Assembly (NCBI GenBank): GCA_946122785.1
Contig: CAMGYJ010000009.1
Span: 30,973,633-31,037,632 of the forward strand
Origin: Linum tenue
Lineage: Eukaryota; Streptophyta; Magnoliopsida; Malpighiales; Linaceae
Length of the DNA: 64,000 nucleotides
Direction: 5' to 3'
Shown here in pieces: positions 11,791-23,219 of the stretch (the stretch's first letter is position 1; each line of letters opens with the position of its first letter). A program made the position numbers and the translations under genes. The notes under the pieces were generated by a model. The model did not search any database, had not been told where the DNA came from, and saw only the letters and a program-made list of their open reading frames with translations.

Positions 11791-13734
11791 CTATACTAAC
11801 TGCACAACATAGCGCCTTTATGTTTGTATTAAGTCACACAATTCCAGTTACAGTCAGTCACATATTTAATATTGGATGATAATGTGAAGTGAAGACAAAG
11901 TGTCTCAATAACTAACATTTGCTTTGATATCATTCGTACAATGTTGAAGGTAAGAAGCATAGCAGAATAGCTTTGTTGTACTTTGATATAATGGTGGAAA
12001 ATGCTAGCGTACACTCGAGTGTAATATGAACCTTCATTCATACCTATTATTTGTATGTTAATATATTTTGACAAATAAGAATCGGTGCTTATTATTTTTC
12101 ATTAAATGAATCGTACGATTTGGATTAGAGAATTAGAGACCGTGGTTCACCTATTGGAGAATATGGTATAGCATCATGTGCCAAACTTCGTTAATACATA
12201 GTCTAAATACCAACTCTATAGGAGTTCGGTAAGGTGGCATACACGAGCTTAAACCATGTACAACTTATGAAGTTGACAATTGTTGGTCCAAGCAGTGATG
12301 AAGTTATAACATTGTTTGACTTTATTGTTGATCATCATTAAAACATAGAGTAAATGTAACGGCCCTCATATCAGATAAGTCAGTGATAATAGGTAACAAT
12401 AGCATACACTTATTAAAATTAGGCATCTGATACCATTGAAAAAAATAACAAACAATAGAAGGAAAAGTACAAACAGATAACACTCGCCGCCCATCGGGCG
12501 GGCACAAAACTAGTAGATGAAGAAGAGTGGATTACTTTGAAGGAGAAAGCTCACTCTACAATCTTGCTTTGTTTGGTTGATGATATCATCACTGAGGTTG
12601 CTGCTGAGAAGACTGCCACAGGTTTGTGGTTGAAGCTTGAAAATCTATACATGACAAAGTCTTTAACCAACAAGTTGCATATGAAGCAACGTTTGTTCAG
12701 TTTGCGTATGGAGGAAGGTACGTCTCTTAGGAATCATCTAGATCAACTCAATACTATCTTGTTAGATCTGTGAAATATTGATGTTAAAATAGATGATGAG
12801 GATGCTGCCTTAATTCTGTTAGTATCTTTGCCACGGTCGTATGAGAATTTTGTGGATTCTTTTATTGCTGGGAAAGATAGTTTGTCTTTGGAAGATGTCA
12901 GATCTGCTCTACATACTAGAGAGGTTCGACATAAGGCATCTGGTTCAAGTTCGGAAAATCAGGCATCTGGGTTGGCTACTACTAGTATTAGGAGACAACA
13001 ATATGGTAATAGGAAGGCGAATACAAATTCGAATTCTGCTGGTTTGAAGGATGATATCTGTCATTACTGCAAGGAGAAAGGACATTGGAAGTTTGATTGT
13101 CCTAAACTGAAGAAATATCAGGAGAAGAAGGAATCATCTGCTGCTGTGGCGGAAGAAACTAACTCTGATTCTGAAGATGGTTTAGCCTTAGCAGTGAATG
13201 AACAGGTACATCATCAGGATGTGTGGTATTTAGATACTGCAGCTGATTATCATATGTGTCCAAGGAGGGAGTGTTTTTCAACTTATGAGCAGATAGATGG
13301 AGGACATGTTTCTATGGCCAATGGTGCTATCTGTAAGATTGTTGGAAGAGGCTCCATCAGGATGAGGACACATGATGGTTCTGTTCGCACCTTGAACAAT
13401 GTTAGACATATTCCAGAGATGACTAAGAATCTGATATCTTTGAGTCTACTTGACATCAAGGGTTTCAGTTTCAAAGGTGAAGGTGGAGTGTTGTCTGTCT
13501 ACAAGGGTTCTAAGGTGATTTTGAAAGGTATCAAACGGGGTGCCTTGTATAATCTACAAGGTTCTGTTTTGACATGCTCTATTGGTGATAAGTGCACCAA
13601 GTTGGTTCTGAATGGCAAGTCTAAACATGGGTTGGATTTGCCGAATGGTTTGGGTTGTTGACCGCCCTTAGGGGCATTTGGAGGCAGGGAAGGTTCTGGT
13701 ACAGCTGATTTGGAGGAGTTTGGTACGTCTGACA

Positions 13735-13930
13735 ATTCTGATTGCTTTTGAGTTTGGCGATTTGCATCACGTTTGAGTTTGGTGATTTCGATCACATATG
13801 GATATCTGGCGATTACGATTGCATCTGGATAAATTTGGCGATATGTATCACGTCTGGGTACATCTGGCAACTTTGGTTGCATCTGGTACATCTGGCAACT
13901 TTGGTTATGTCTGGTACATCTGGTATTTGA
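13735..13930 (+). repeat. Short tandem repeats replacing the deleted copia pol region
   Basis: Units such as CATCTGGCAACTTTGGTT and CATCTGGTA recur several times (clearest at about 13860-13925), together with GGCGAT/GGTGAT variants upstream. The array lies between the protease stop and the polypurine tract, where integrase and reverse transcriptase would normally be. Confidence 0.7.
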
Positions 13931-13956
13931 GAGAGATTTCAAGTCAAGGTGGAGAT

Positions 13957-14335
13957 TGTTAGAATATGACTTGAATTTGATTTGAGTTTGTTTTGTGTTT
14001 TGGGCCTATTTTGTTTGGGTTTGTGTTTGGGCTTTGTTTTGGCCTTTTCCTTTTCCTTGTAGGTTTGGAAAAGGTGTTTGGTTTTCTGTTTGGGATTAGA
14101 AGAAGAGTTCTGTAAATACTCTTCACCACCCTAATCTGTTGTAAGGTCAGTCGGGTTAGTTTGTTTGGTTTGTCAGTTTGGAATTTGGGTTTGTAACCTG
14201 TACTCTCCTCAAATAAGTGAACTTTTTTCTCCTCTGCCCGTGGATTAGCTAGCACACATTGTGTTAGTGAACCACGTTAAATTTGTGTTCGTTCGTGTTG
14301 GTTTGGATTATCGATTGTACGCTTCTGTTCTGATA
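13957..14335 (+). repeat. 3' LTR of copia element 1
   Basis: It begins TGTTAGAATATGAC directly after the polypurine tract and ends TTCTGTTCTGATA, followed by the target duplicate TTTGT. The TATA box of the 5' LTR is altered here (CTGTAAATAC). Confidence 0.95.
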
Positions 14336-14340
14336 TTTGT

Positions 14341-16353
14341 TTTTGGTGAATTGCATATAAATCAAATAATTCCAGCAAAAACTTCATGGGACAAGATGTC
14401 AACAAAATTGAGGGACAAATTACACAATTTATTGAACACAAAATCAACACCGTGGAGTTTCCTCGGGAAACACAATTATATCTATCCGACATTTCTTATT
14501 TGAAAATGTTATATTGTCAACTCGACAACAACGCAGTTATACAAAGTTGATCCCTTCAATGACCGGATTATGTTTCTAATTTCTACCATATATAACATCC
14601 CTTCGAGTCAATTTACAACACGAATAGTACACTTGGCTAAACTTTGGGTCATTAACAAATTTGTAAGTAAAATAACTCTAATGCTTGATTAATTTGTCAT
14701 TGTAGTAACCCCTAGTATTTGATGAGTAACAGTATACATAAATTCCCATACTTTTGAGTTTGTATGTCCATATTCAATTTCTTTTTAGCACAATGCCGTT
14801 TCCGAACAGGAACATTTGGACATATGCAGATATAGATTAACACTTATGAACTTAATTAAGTTAATTATTATTTCAATTATTGATGTGGATATTACAAGGC
14901 CATTTCTGCATATTCTTTGTATGAGCTTTTCTTTGTATTGATTTGGCTCAATAAACAAAGGATAAAGAGAAGGAATAAGCGTGGAATGTAGATTAGCTCG
15001 ATTCAATCTCTAGTGATCCGGGAGAGGAATCCAAAGTAGCTGGTTGTGTCTCTTGAAAAAGTAGATTCCTGGCTGCATTATATATTTATATTTGAAGGCA
15101 TTTATTAATGTTAATCAGACGCTTGTCTCCTAATGATAACGATGGACCTACTACTTAGTCTCTATCCACAAACCTTGCTTAATTGGTTAAACTAATTATT
15201 AATCTTTTCTTTAATCAACTGTGTAATATTTCCATCCATAAAAGCGTAAGGTTGCAAATGGATTTTTGTTCAATTTCCCCTAGCCGGCCAGCCATTGGAA
15301 AATTTCGATTTAAAATCATTGGTCACTATAGCACTACTGAATTGACGCGCGTAGGTGTGGCTGTCTTTTTGTTGTTGTGGTTGTTTGTGAAGTTTAAGAT
15401 TTTTACCTGCTGGCTGCTGGGAGATGTTTTATATGTGGTATAAATGTGGTCATTTTCTGCATGTGGCTTATTGCTATCGATTCGATTGATTAGCTATTCA
15501 ATTACGTCTATTGATGAAGGAAATTTCTTTATGTCAGGATATTTTCGTGCTTCCTTTTTCTATTGATGGAAGAGGGCCTCTAAACAATCGTGAGCGAAGA
15601 CACGTTGAATTGAAAACCCCTAGAATTATTGAATGTAAATATGTGAACTCGGACTATGGTTGTAGGATTCTCATTGCCCACCATGATGATGGTATCTTAA
15701 TACACTATCACATCACACTTCAACAGTTCAACTGCCTTTGTTAATCTAATAATGGGTACATTTCTGGGAAAGCAGAGCTAAGGCAGCTAGATGAATAATG
15801 CAAAAGGCCCAAATTGTACAATTCTGCCAGGGAGAAATTTGACCATAATGGGCCTGACCTTTTTTTGGTAGAAATGGGCCTCCCTTGTTAGACTTATAAT
15901 CAGGAAAGGCAATTACTTCGACGATTGAAGAGATGTGGTATCGACTCGGCCCAAAAGCTACTTTGCTTTGCTTTATGAACTACTCGTGAAAGGCTGAAGT
16001 AAAACTCAAGCCAGCCGGGACTGTGGAAGTGTGGATTGAGTTCGGACGAGAATATATTAATTAGGGCTAATACTATGGTGCCGCTCTAAAAAGTATGGCA
16101 CTGATTTCGCAGTTTTTATTGGTCCACATAAGATATTACGTGGCATTAGCTTGATTTATTTAACAGGAGTCCTAAATCGTTGGCCCATAAGAAGTGGATT
16201 TATCTGCTAACTGACCAAACAGACGAAATAGCATTCCGTCTTCCCCGTTTTCAATTTTTACATTAATTAATTTTAAATCATATGTAATTGTTAAGCTTGT
16301 TTGTTTTTCCTCGGAAACATGGGAGACCGGAGAAGGCAAACTAATCTAAAAAA
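14341..16353. other. Intergenic, no supported gene
   Basis: AT-rich sequence between the copia element and Helitron A. The open frames here (for example 15183-15443 and 15511-15744) lack recognisable domains or exon context. I see no RNA gene. Confidence 0.5.
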
Positions 16354-17329
16354 CTAGTGACGGGCGCAGTCGGATTCATTTCCCAAATTGTGTAAACAAC
16401 CATAGCAATTGTTCAGTCAAACCGGATTTTATTTGGTAGCATAAAAATGTCAAACTAGTCAATTAATGTAAACAATCCAAAGGATCAAAATCGTAGTGAA
16501 TTTTGACACGATTTCATCAACTAAAATTCTTAGTGAAAATAAAAGACAAACTCCATGCAAGAGAAATTACTACAATTTTTTTTGCTGAAATTTCATTTGC
16601 TCCACATTGTAATAGATTATTGTATATTTTATTTTGCACTTGTTTGTGTTTCCTACGTCATCATCATCTCCACCAATAACATTACATTTATCTCCATCAA
16701 TGTCGCATTATTTTTAGTATCAATTTTCTATTCCTTGTTCTGCTGCATTTTAATAGTCTCTTCCTTTCTCAGCATTTCATTGAACACGTAAACTTAGTGA
16801 TAAAATTGTCTCATCCAAACGGGACAATAGTATATTCTTATATGAGGAAATTGGCAGGAGGTGGGGCCAGTATATTGAAATGATGCATCTTTTTTAGATG
16901 AAGCAATTTAGAAACCATTGGATCAAATTATCTTATTTCAGGAATCTATCATCCAAGCGACCTCTAATTTTCGGTGGACATGTTGCACATCCATCATAAT
17001 ACCACTCTTAAAAAAAATGGCAACCTTATATTTGATCGAATAAACATCATATTGCATGAAGTGTAAATATTTGATAGTTGATGAGTCGTTTGATTGAAAC
17101 TGATAATTACCGCTTCTCCATCTTCCAATTTTAGTTCATGGATCTCTTGTTGTGTTTTGGTTGTCTCGGGTTGTTTCTTTGGTTCTTGCACGAAGAGGTG
17201 ATGCATCTACATTACTTTTTCACAAAATGAATAATTATTAATCCTTTTTGTGTAATTTAATATTTACAACGCAACAAAAGACTGGGATTAAATTGATATG
17301 AATCTCACCTTGATCCAAAGTTAATGACT

Positions 17330-18140
17330 GTTCAAATTCTTGAATTCACTAGCACCAAGGTTGCTCTAGATGAGGAGAAGGTCTTCTCACATGCAAAATT
17401 GACGGTCATTTAATTAGTCACATTAATCTATTTTTGAATGGATGGATTTATTATAAAGTGTTAAAGATATTTTCTTAACATTGTATTGAGTGCAAATATT
17501 GATGCAATGACCATGATGAGAAGTCGTTCACCCGTATTTGCAAGGATGACATTTAAATTTCAATTGAGTAATTTATCATGACAAACAGAGTTACCTTCAC
17601 AACCAATCCCATGTACCCAAATTCTATATTATATTTGTAATTAAAGCTACACCAATACATGATATTTTCAACTAAAATTTTAAAGAATTACATACTCCGA
17701 AAGTTTAGTTGGATATCCTTTCGGGTCATTTTTTCAGTAAGCCTAATAGATACCAATAAACTCGAATATTGAATAATCTGGCCAACAACATCTACGGAAT
17801 AAAAGATTTGAAAAGATTAACGTTTTTTGTTATATATGCATCAAACTCAAGTAAATTTGAATTGTTTTCCATAATTCAAAGGAAGACTAATTTGATCTTT
17901 TATAGTTGTCATTCCATCCCGTAATAAATCCAACCTAAAATAAATTTTCTTTGATTGTATTTCTCATCAATTTCATCTTGTTCGATGAAATTAAACTTGT
18001 AAGCTGGTATAGCTGTAATATCATTGCATTATTCTGCCTCGATATTTGATTAGAACTTAATGAAAATTTTGTTTGAAATCACCTTGTAATCTCCCTTCGT
18101 CACACTCACATTGTAGTTCCATATAATATAAATTTCTATT
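17330..18140 (-). pseudogene. Decayed replication protein A 70-kDa subunit-like (RPA1) gene
   Basis: Minus-strand translation near 18120-17950 gives VTKGDYKVISNK and then IPAYKFNFIEQDEID. Near 17810-17700 it gives VDVVGQIIQYSSLLVSIRLT followed by EKMTRKDIQLNF, and near 17390-17340 SSSRATLVLVNSRI. Order and spacing fit the OB-fold DNA-binding domains of plant RPA1-like proteins ('DVVG' followed by a charged turn and a (R/K)(K/R)DI-L strand). Frameshifts and stops are frequent, and introns cannot be placed reliably. RPA-like genes are known cargo of autonomous plant Helitrons, which fits its position and orientation. Identification is by pattern only and moderately uncertain. Confidence 0.5.
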
Positions 18141-18601
18141 CATGAACCAGGGGTTGAAAATCCTTAATTTTCCCTTAGGGAATTCTCACACAAATATATA
18201 TCATTACTCTGAGAATAAAGTAATCATATCGAGACCAAGAATAGTATCTATGTTGGTGTTGATTGCCAACCACTTCCTGGAAATTCGACACTGAAGAATC
18301 CAATTCCCGGATTATATATCAGTTGGATTTGTATATCAACTAACCTTCAATGAAGACATTAGTCAAACAACTATTTTTATTTCATATTGGATATCAATCA
18401 AGCTCGCAAAAAAATAATAAGCACAATCTTAATGTTGAAGTATGTAAGTAAAATAGAGATGAACTCTTAATAAAATATTAATCTTGGTTTATATAACCAT
18501 GGCTATTATCTTCTTGCCAAAATTTGGAAGCCAAATTTATATAGATTAAAAAATTGTAGCAGTTTGATGCAATTGAATCCTTCCATAACCATGCATAGTT
18601 G

Positions 18602-18945
18602 TATAAATACTAATTATTAGTCAAATCTTTTATGCATAAATTTATATAAGCCAAACCTATTGAATTACTAATAATTAGTCAAATCTTTTTTACACATCAA
18701 AATATTAGACATTTTTTTCAGTTATCATTAATAATTTTGTAACTCTTTTCTTATTTAAAATACTAAAATTTTGGAATGTTGACCTCAATGTGTCTCTTCT
18801 AAATCAGCATCATATTAAAAAATCAATATAAATAACAAAATTACTAACTAAAAGTTTAACATTTGACTAACTATTATTAATTCAATAGGTTTGACTAATA
18901 AAAAAGAATCCAAGAAAGATTTAACAAATAATTAGTATTTAGCAT
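18602..18945. mobile_element. Foldback / palindromic insertion in Helitron A
   Basis: The left arm (18602-18682) contains AATACTAATTATTAGTCAAA and CAAACCTATTGAATTA. The right arm (18863-18945) contains their reverse complements in reverse order. The related Helitron B has no equivalent block at this place, so it looks like a copy-specific insertion of a small TIR or foldback element. I cannot define a target duplication. Confidence 0.6.
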
Positions 18946-19053
18946 AATATATTTTAGTATATGTTAACATGATAGTACCAAAACAATTTCAATTGCACAG
19001 TGGGTAGGAAAAAAGAAATAAATTTTGGAAAACATAAAAAAGTCAACAGGGAC

Positions 19054-19339
19054 TAGGGGTGGGCAATGGGTTGGTCCAAACTGGACCATACCGGATCACA
19101 TCGTTGTTTGGATCGGACCATAACAAATCGAATATAATATGATCAGATCCTTGGTCCCATTAATTTTATAAATACTGAAGAAAATGGACCGAATTTACAT
19201 TTGGACCGGACCAAAGCGGACCAAACGGACCGAATGCACTATTGGTCCGGTCCTTGGTCCTAAGTTATCTTTCACTATTGGATCGCGATTCTCTGAATTT
19301 GGTACGATTCATTCCGGACAAGACGAATGCCCACCCCTA
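19054..19339. mobile_element. hAT-type MITE (286 bp)
   Basis: It starts TAGGGGTGGGCA and ends TGCCCACCCCTA, perfect inverted repeats of 12 bp. It is flanked by the 8-bp duplicate ACAGGGAC at 19046-19053 and 19340-19347. The interior is rich in GGACC/GGTCC motifs in both orientations. It is nested within Helitron A. Confidence 0.93.
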
Positions 19340-19583
19340 ACAGGGACCTTATGGTGAAAGTGAAAAAGCAGTTACAATGGAGACCCACGTATACACACAT
19401 ATAATTCATAAGAAACCTAAGAAGGCCAACTAATACTTTAGCAAAAAAAAAAAAGCCCAACTAATAAATAAACTAAAAGATTAATAGACCAAGGGGTCTT
19501 TCTTGGTATGGGCAGGATCCAGGAAAAATTGAATGGAGGGGGTTCTGAAGGAGAACCTCCTTATACTAGTTGTTTAGATTAGA

Positions 19584-19828
19584 TACATCGTCGTCTCCTT
19601 GATATCCCGACTCTCGAAAAGCAATTCTAGAAAATTGTCGCCGTCGATCCAATCTCCAGGCTCTACCTAACGACTCAATAGAAATCGCTCGTTATTTTCC
19701 CTAACATTTATTATGTGAATAGAGGCGACGTACTGTCCCTCTCTCTCCACAATGCCGCCGCCAAATTACTAGACGATCCCAGAAGAAGAAGACGCCCTCC
19801 CTATACGCCGTCTCTGTTGGAATCACGG
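19584..19828 (+). other. Unidentified, possibly genic flank of the gypsy insertion
   Basis: This GC-richer stretch has exon-like composition (CTCTCCACAATGCCGCCGCC, runs of CCG and GAAGAAGAAG). It is cut by the gypsy element at 19829 and appears to resume at 25547. The frame across 19690-19828 is open. I do not recognise the protein, and it could also be untranslated leader. Confidence 0.3.
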
Positions 19829-20060
19829 TGTAAGGATCGTCAATGGTGAATCTGGAGAGAGAATTGGAATTGAAGAAGAGAAGAGAAATACAGAGTAGAA
19901 GATACAGTTTTGTTTGTATAGATAACTAACTAAATTTAGTAAAGTAGCTAGTAATGAGCTTATTGTGTATTCGATAATCAATCACAGAAGGAATTCTATC
20001 TATTTATACATTGGCTGCTGCTTTACACGTCACCACAGCTAGATGTCATGGGTTGTTACA
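19829..20060 (-). repeat. 3' LTR of the gypsy element
   Basis: It runs TGTAAGGATCG to GGTTGTTACA on the plus strand. It matches 25310-25541 end to end with scattered substitutions. On the minus strand the adjacent AAGGGAGCGGG is the likely polypurine tract. Confidence 0.93.
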
Positions 20061-22174
20061 AACCCGCTCCCTTGAAAAGTAGCTTGTCCTCAAGTTGTTG
20101 CTACGCCAAGAAGGTAGGGAATTGATGCCGAAAAGAATGAAGATCTTCCCACGTAGCCTCCTCCGGCGTCTGATGAGTACAGTGTACCAGATTTGGGTGA
20201 CGACATGATTTTCTTGGTTGAGGAATCTCCTGGCCAAGACTTGAGCATGAGCAAGCTTCAAGGAACCTGTACTGTCCTGTTCAGGGAGTTGCAATGTAGC
20301 TGGGGGAACAGTAGACCTGCAGAGCTTCAGCTGTGAGACATGAAACACAGGGTGGATTTTGGAGCTGGCTGGCAGAGCTAGCTTGTAAGAAACGACATCG
20401 ACTATGTCCAGAACTTGGTATGGGCTGAAATAACCACCTTCCAGCTTGTTTCCATGGCGTCCAACAACTGATCCTTGACGATAGGGTTGCAAGCAAAGAT
20501 AAACCCAGTCATTAACCTACAAAACCCTCTTAGAACGCCTGCGAGCCGCTTATTGCTTCTAATGACTCTGAGCTTTCGTGATATTCTGTGTAAGAAACTA
20601 AACCCATTGCTGCTGTTGGAGTACCCTTTCTTCAACAGCTCCTACTGTAGTGGAAGGAGTAGGAAGTAACCCAAACAGATTTGAAGGGAACCGTTGAGAT
20701 TCTAGAATGGAGACATTTGCAGACTGATGTGAAAGCGTGTTGTAGCACCATTCCGCGAGAGTGAGCCATTGAGCCCAGTCCTGTGGCTTATGGAAAGTCA
20801 TACAGCGCAGGTAATCTTCAAGACAACGATTGACCTTCTCCGTCTGGCCATCAATTTGGGGGTGATAGGCAGTGGAGTAGTGGATGTCAGTGCGCTGCAA
20901 CCTGAAAGATTATGTCCAGAACTTACTGGTAAACGTGGAATCCCTGTCACACACAATGGTCATCGGCATACCATGATGTTGAAGACACCATAGAAGAATA
21001 TCAATGTCACTTCAGCTACTGTGTACGGGTGCTTAAGGCTGAAGAAGTGTGCAGCCTTGATGAATCTGTCCACAAAAACTAGAAGTACTTGTTTGCCATG
21101 TGAAAGAGGCAACCCTTCGACGAAGTCCATGCTGATATCACGCCAAGCTTGAGTGGGAATAGGGAGGGGTTGTAACAACCCAGGTGAAGCTAAAGTCTCC
21201 GTTTTATAGCGTTGACAAACATCACAAGCTGCTACCCAAGCTGTGACAGCAGACTTCATTCCCTTCCAATAGAAAGGGGACTTAAGAAGTTGATAGGTAA
21301 CTTGAACCCTTGAGTGGCCACCAACAGGAGAGGAATGGAAGAGATGAATGAGTTTGGTACACATGTGACCAGTACTGCCCACCACAATGGCGCCCCTGTA
21401 ACGAAGAATCCCTGCAGAATAAGACCACAAAGAAGGTCCTTGGGAATTAATGGTAGTTGCTGAAGTTAACTCAGAGACTTCATCATCATGCTCATAAGTC
21501 TGTTCTATTTCTACCAACCACTCCAGAAGAACAATTGTGAGAGCACTACAACTTCCTCCACCTGCATTATCTTCAAACACACGAGACAGGACGTCTGCAG
21601 CTCCATTGAGGCGTCCTTTCCTATACTTGATTTCGAAATTGAGTCCCATGAGATTAACCAAACCCTTTTCTGAATGGCAGTGTGTACCTTTTGGACAAGT
21701 TAAAATTTCAAGCTCTCATGGTCAGTGACAATGGTAATGGGCCTCCCTTGAAGATAATGCCTCCAGTGATCTACCGCCAACAGCACAGCCAAATACTCCT
21801 TTATAGGTACTCAAGCCCTGGTTTCTCACAACCAATGCTTTACTGAAGTAAGCCAAGGGCCTGCCTCCTTTAGACAATACTGCTCCCACTCTAGAACCAC
21901 AAACATCCGTTTCTAGACAGAATGGTAAAGCAATGTTTGGAAGATTATACCACAATGTCTCACAAATTTACGGTAGTATACAGTTAACCCAAGAAATCCT
22001 CTCAATCCTTTGATGGAAGTAGGGCGTGGCCAAGATGTCATTACTGCCACCTTACTTTGATCTGTTGGAACTCCATCCTTACTGATAACATGGCCCAAGT
22101 ACTCAATCTGCAACTGTCCAAATGAACATTTGGAAGCTTTAACAAACAGTTTATGGTCCCTCAGCAATTGCAAG

Positions 22175-22652
22175 TAGGGATGGCAATTTCGACCTGACCC
22201 GATTTACCCGACCTGTTTGACCTGTTTTGGGGTGGGTCAAACCCGCCCCGTAGGCGGGGCGGGGCGGGCATGGGTACCTCTCATCGACCCGACCTGCCCT
22301 GACCCGCCCCATTCTTGACCCGTTCTTGCCTAAATTACGTATAATATTAGTCAAATTACTTAAGATTTTGCTCTTATTACATTATATTTTAGCTATAATA
22401 AAGTTGTAAATAAGTGAAAACCTCAATTTCTTCAATAATTTAACTATATTTTATCATATTACAGTTTCTTTCTTGATCTTTCAATGAAAAGAATGAATAT
22501 TTCTAATGTTTTTCACATGAATTACATACCCAATGGGTCGACCTGCCCCGACCCGCGCCCCGTCATAAATTACCTGACCTGAACCCGACCTGCCATGGGG
22601 CGGGTATGGGTATCGAGATACCCGCCCCGGACCTGCCCCATTGCCATTCCTA
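22175..22652. mobile_element. hAT-type MITE (478 bp) in the reverse transcriptase
   Basis: The ends are TAGGGATGGCAAT and ATTGCCATTCCTA, near-perfect inverted repeats. The 8-bp duplicate ATTGCAAG is at 22167-22174 and 22653-22660. Sub-terminal regions carry repeated GGGTCAGG/CCTGACCC motifs. It separates the RT catalytic block from the segment reading QLLRDHKLFVKASKC. Confidence 0.95.
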
Positions 22653-22773
22653 ATTGCAAGGTAGTAGAAAGATGCTGGAAGTGGTCTTCCTCTGTCCTGC
22701 TATAGACCAGGATATCATCGAAGAAAACTAAGATGAATCGACGAAGGTATCTGCCAAACACATGATTCATTAG

Positions 22774-23219
22774 CAACGTTGTCAACCCGCGGGTTGAACC
22801 GGACCCGGTCGAACTAGTGGGTCAAGGGTTAATGGGTCACCCGTTTTAGCCCGGTTTAGTCCGGAAATATAGAAATAATCATTATATTGTACTTATCCTG
22901 ATAAATTATATAAAATCTCAGCTAACATATGAGTTATAAAATATAATATTCCACCAAAATAACATGTCATAATTGGATCGAACATATAGTGAAAATTCAA
23001 ACACACTTACATAACATCAATATTCAACTAAGAATTCCAAAGATTGAGTTAGGCGAAAAGAAAAATCGAAAAATAGGCGCATTTCGCAAACCAAAGAAAA
23101 AATGACACAAGTTGACCTCCGACCCAGTACCTTGTAGCGGTCGACCCGTGGGTGCGTACGACCCGTTTTTCTCACCGGGTCAGGGTCAAAGTGGGTCGAC
23201 CCGCGGGTTAACAACCTTG
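22774..23219. mobile_element. Second TIR element (446 bp) in the reverse transcriptase
   Basis: The left end CAACGTTGTCAACCCGCGGG and the inverted right end CAAGGTTGTTAACCCGCGGG differ at two positions. The 8-bp duplicate TTCATTAG is at 22766-22773 and 23220-23227. The length and 8-bp duplication fit a hAT-like non-autonomous element, but the termini are unlike the TAGGGGTG family in this window. Confidence 0.9.

Larger units (their letters stand above)
9688..12513 (+). mobile_element. Non-autonomous Helitron inserted in copia gag
   Basis: The 5' terminus is TCTTAACTTATATT at 9688, preceded by A. The 3' terminus has the hairpin CCGCCC-ATC-GGGCGG (12487-12501), an 8-bp spacer and CTAG (12510-12513), followed by T. 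This is the canonical Helitron insertion between A and T without target duplication. Removing 9688-12513 joins gag residues KKES with DEEEW in one frame, which fixes both boundaries. No Rep/helicase is visible. The interior is AT-rich with short repeats (9817-10050; 11600-11800). Confidence 0.9.
9554..13661 (+). pseudogene. Copia gag-protease remnant, split by a Helitron
   Basis: The gag N-terminus (IEKFTGRN, then QALLKQQALWAPLSGK in a shifted frame) runs to 9687, and gag resumes at 12514. It has the copia UBN2-type features SLTNKLHMKQRLFSLRMEEG and DDEDAALILL. A zinc knuckle (CHYCKEKGHWKFDC, about 13059-13100) follows. The aspartic protease has the altered active-site block WYLDTAADYH where DTGAS/DSGAS is expected. 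It ends at a stop at 13659-13661. Defects are a frameshift near 9595, a TGA at about 12771, the altered protease site and loss of everything downstream. Joining across the Helitron keeps the gag reading frame. Confidence 0.9.
9076..14335 (+). mobile_element. Ty1/copia LTR retrotransposon, internally deleted, with nested Helitron
   Basis: Two LTRs (9076-9456 and 13957-14335) enclose a tRNA-iMet primer site, a gag-protease remnant and a polypurine tract (AAGGTGGAGA just before 13957). The 5-bp target duplication TTTGT is at 9071-9075 and 14336-14340. Integrase, reverse transcriptase and RNase H are absent: the frame stops just after the protease region and goes through short repeats into the polypurine tract. 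By eye the LTRs differ at roughly 15-20 sites plus small indels. A 2826-bp Helitron interrupts gag, so the retrotransposon is the older insertion. Confidence 0.95.
16354..19578 (-). mobile_element. Helitron A, minus strand, with RPA-like cargo and nested insertions
   Basis: Read on the minus strand the element starts TCTAAACAACTAGTATAAGG (from 19578, preceded by A) and ends CTAG (16354-16357, followed by T), which is the Helitron A|T target rule. It shares its ends and several internal blocks with the element at 34597-36600. Examples are GGAGAACCTCCTTATA near one end, TTCATCAACTAAAAT internally, and loss of similarity exactly outside CTAG. It contains an RPA1-like pseudogene in the same orientation, a foldback insertion and a hAT element. 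No Rep/helicase is seen, so it is a relic. Confidence 0.75.
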
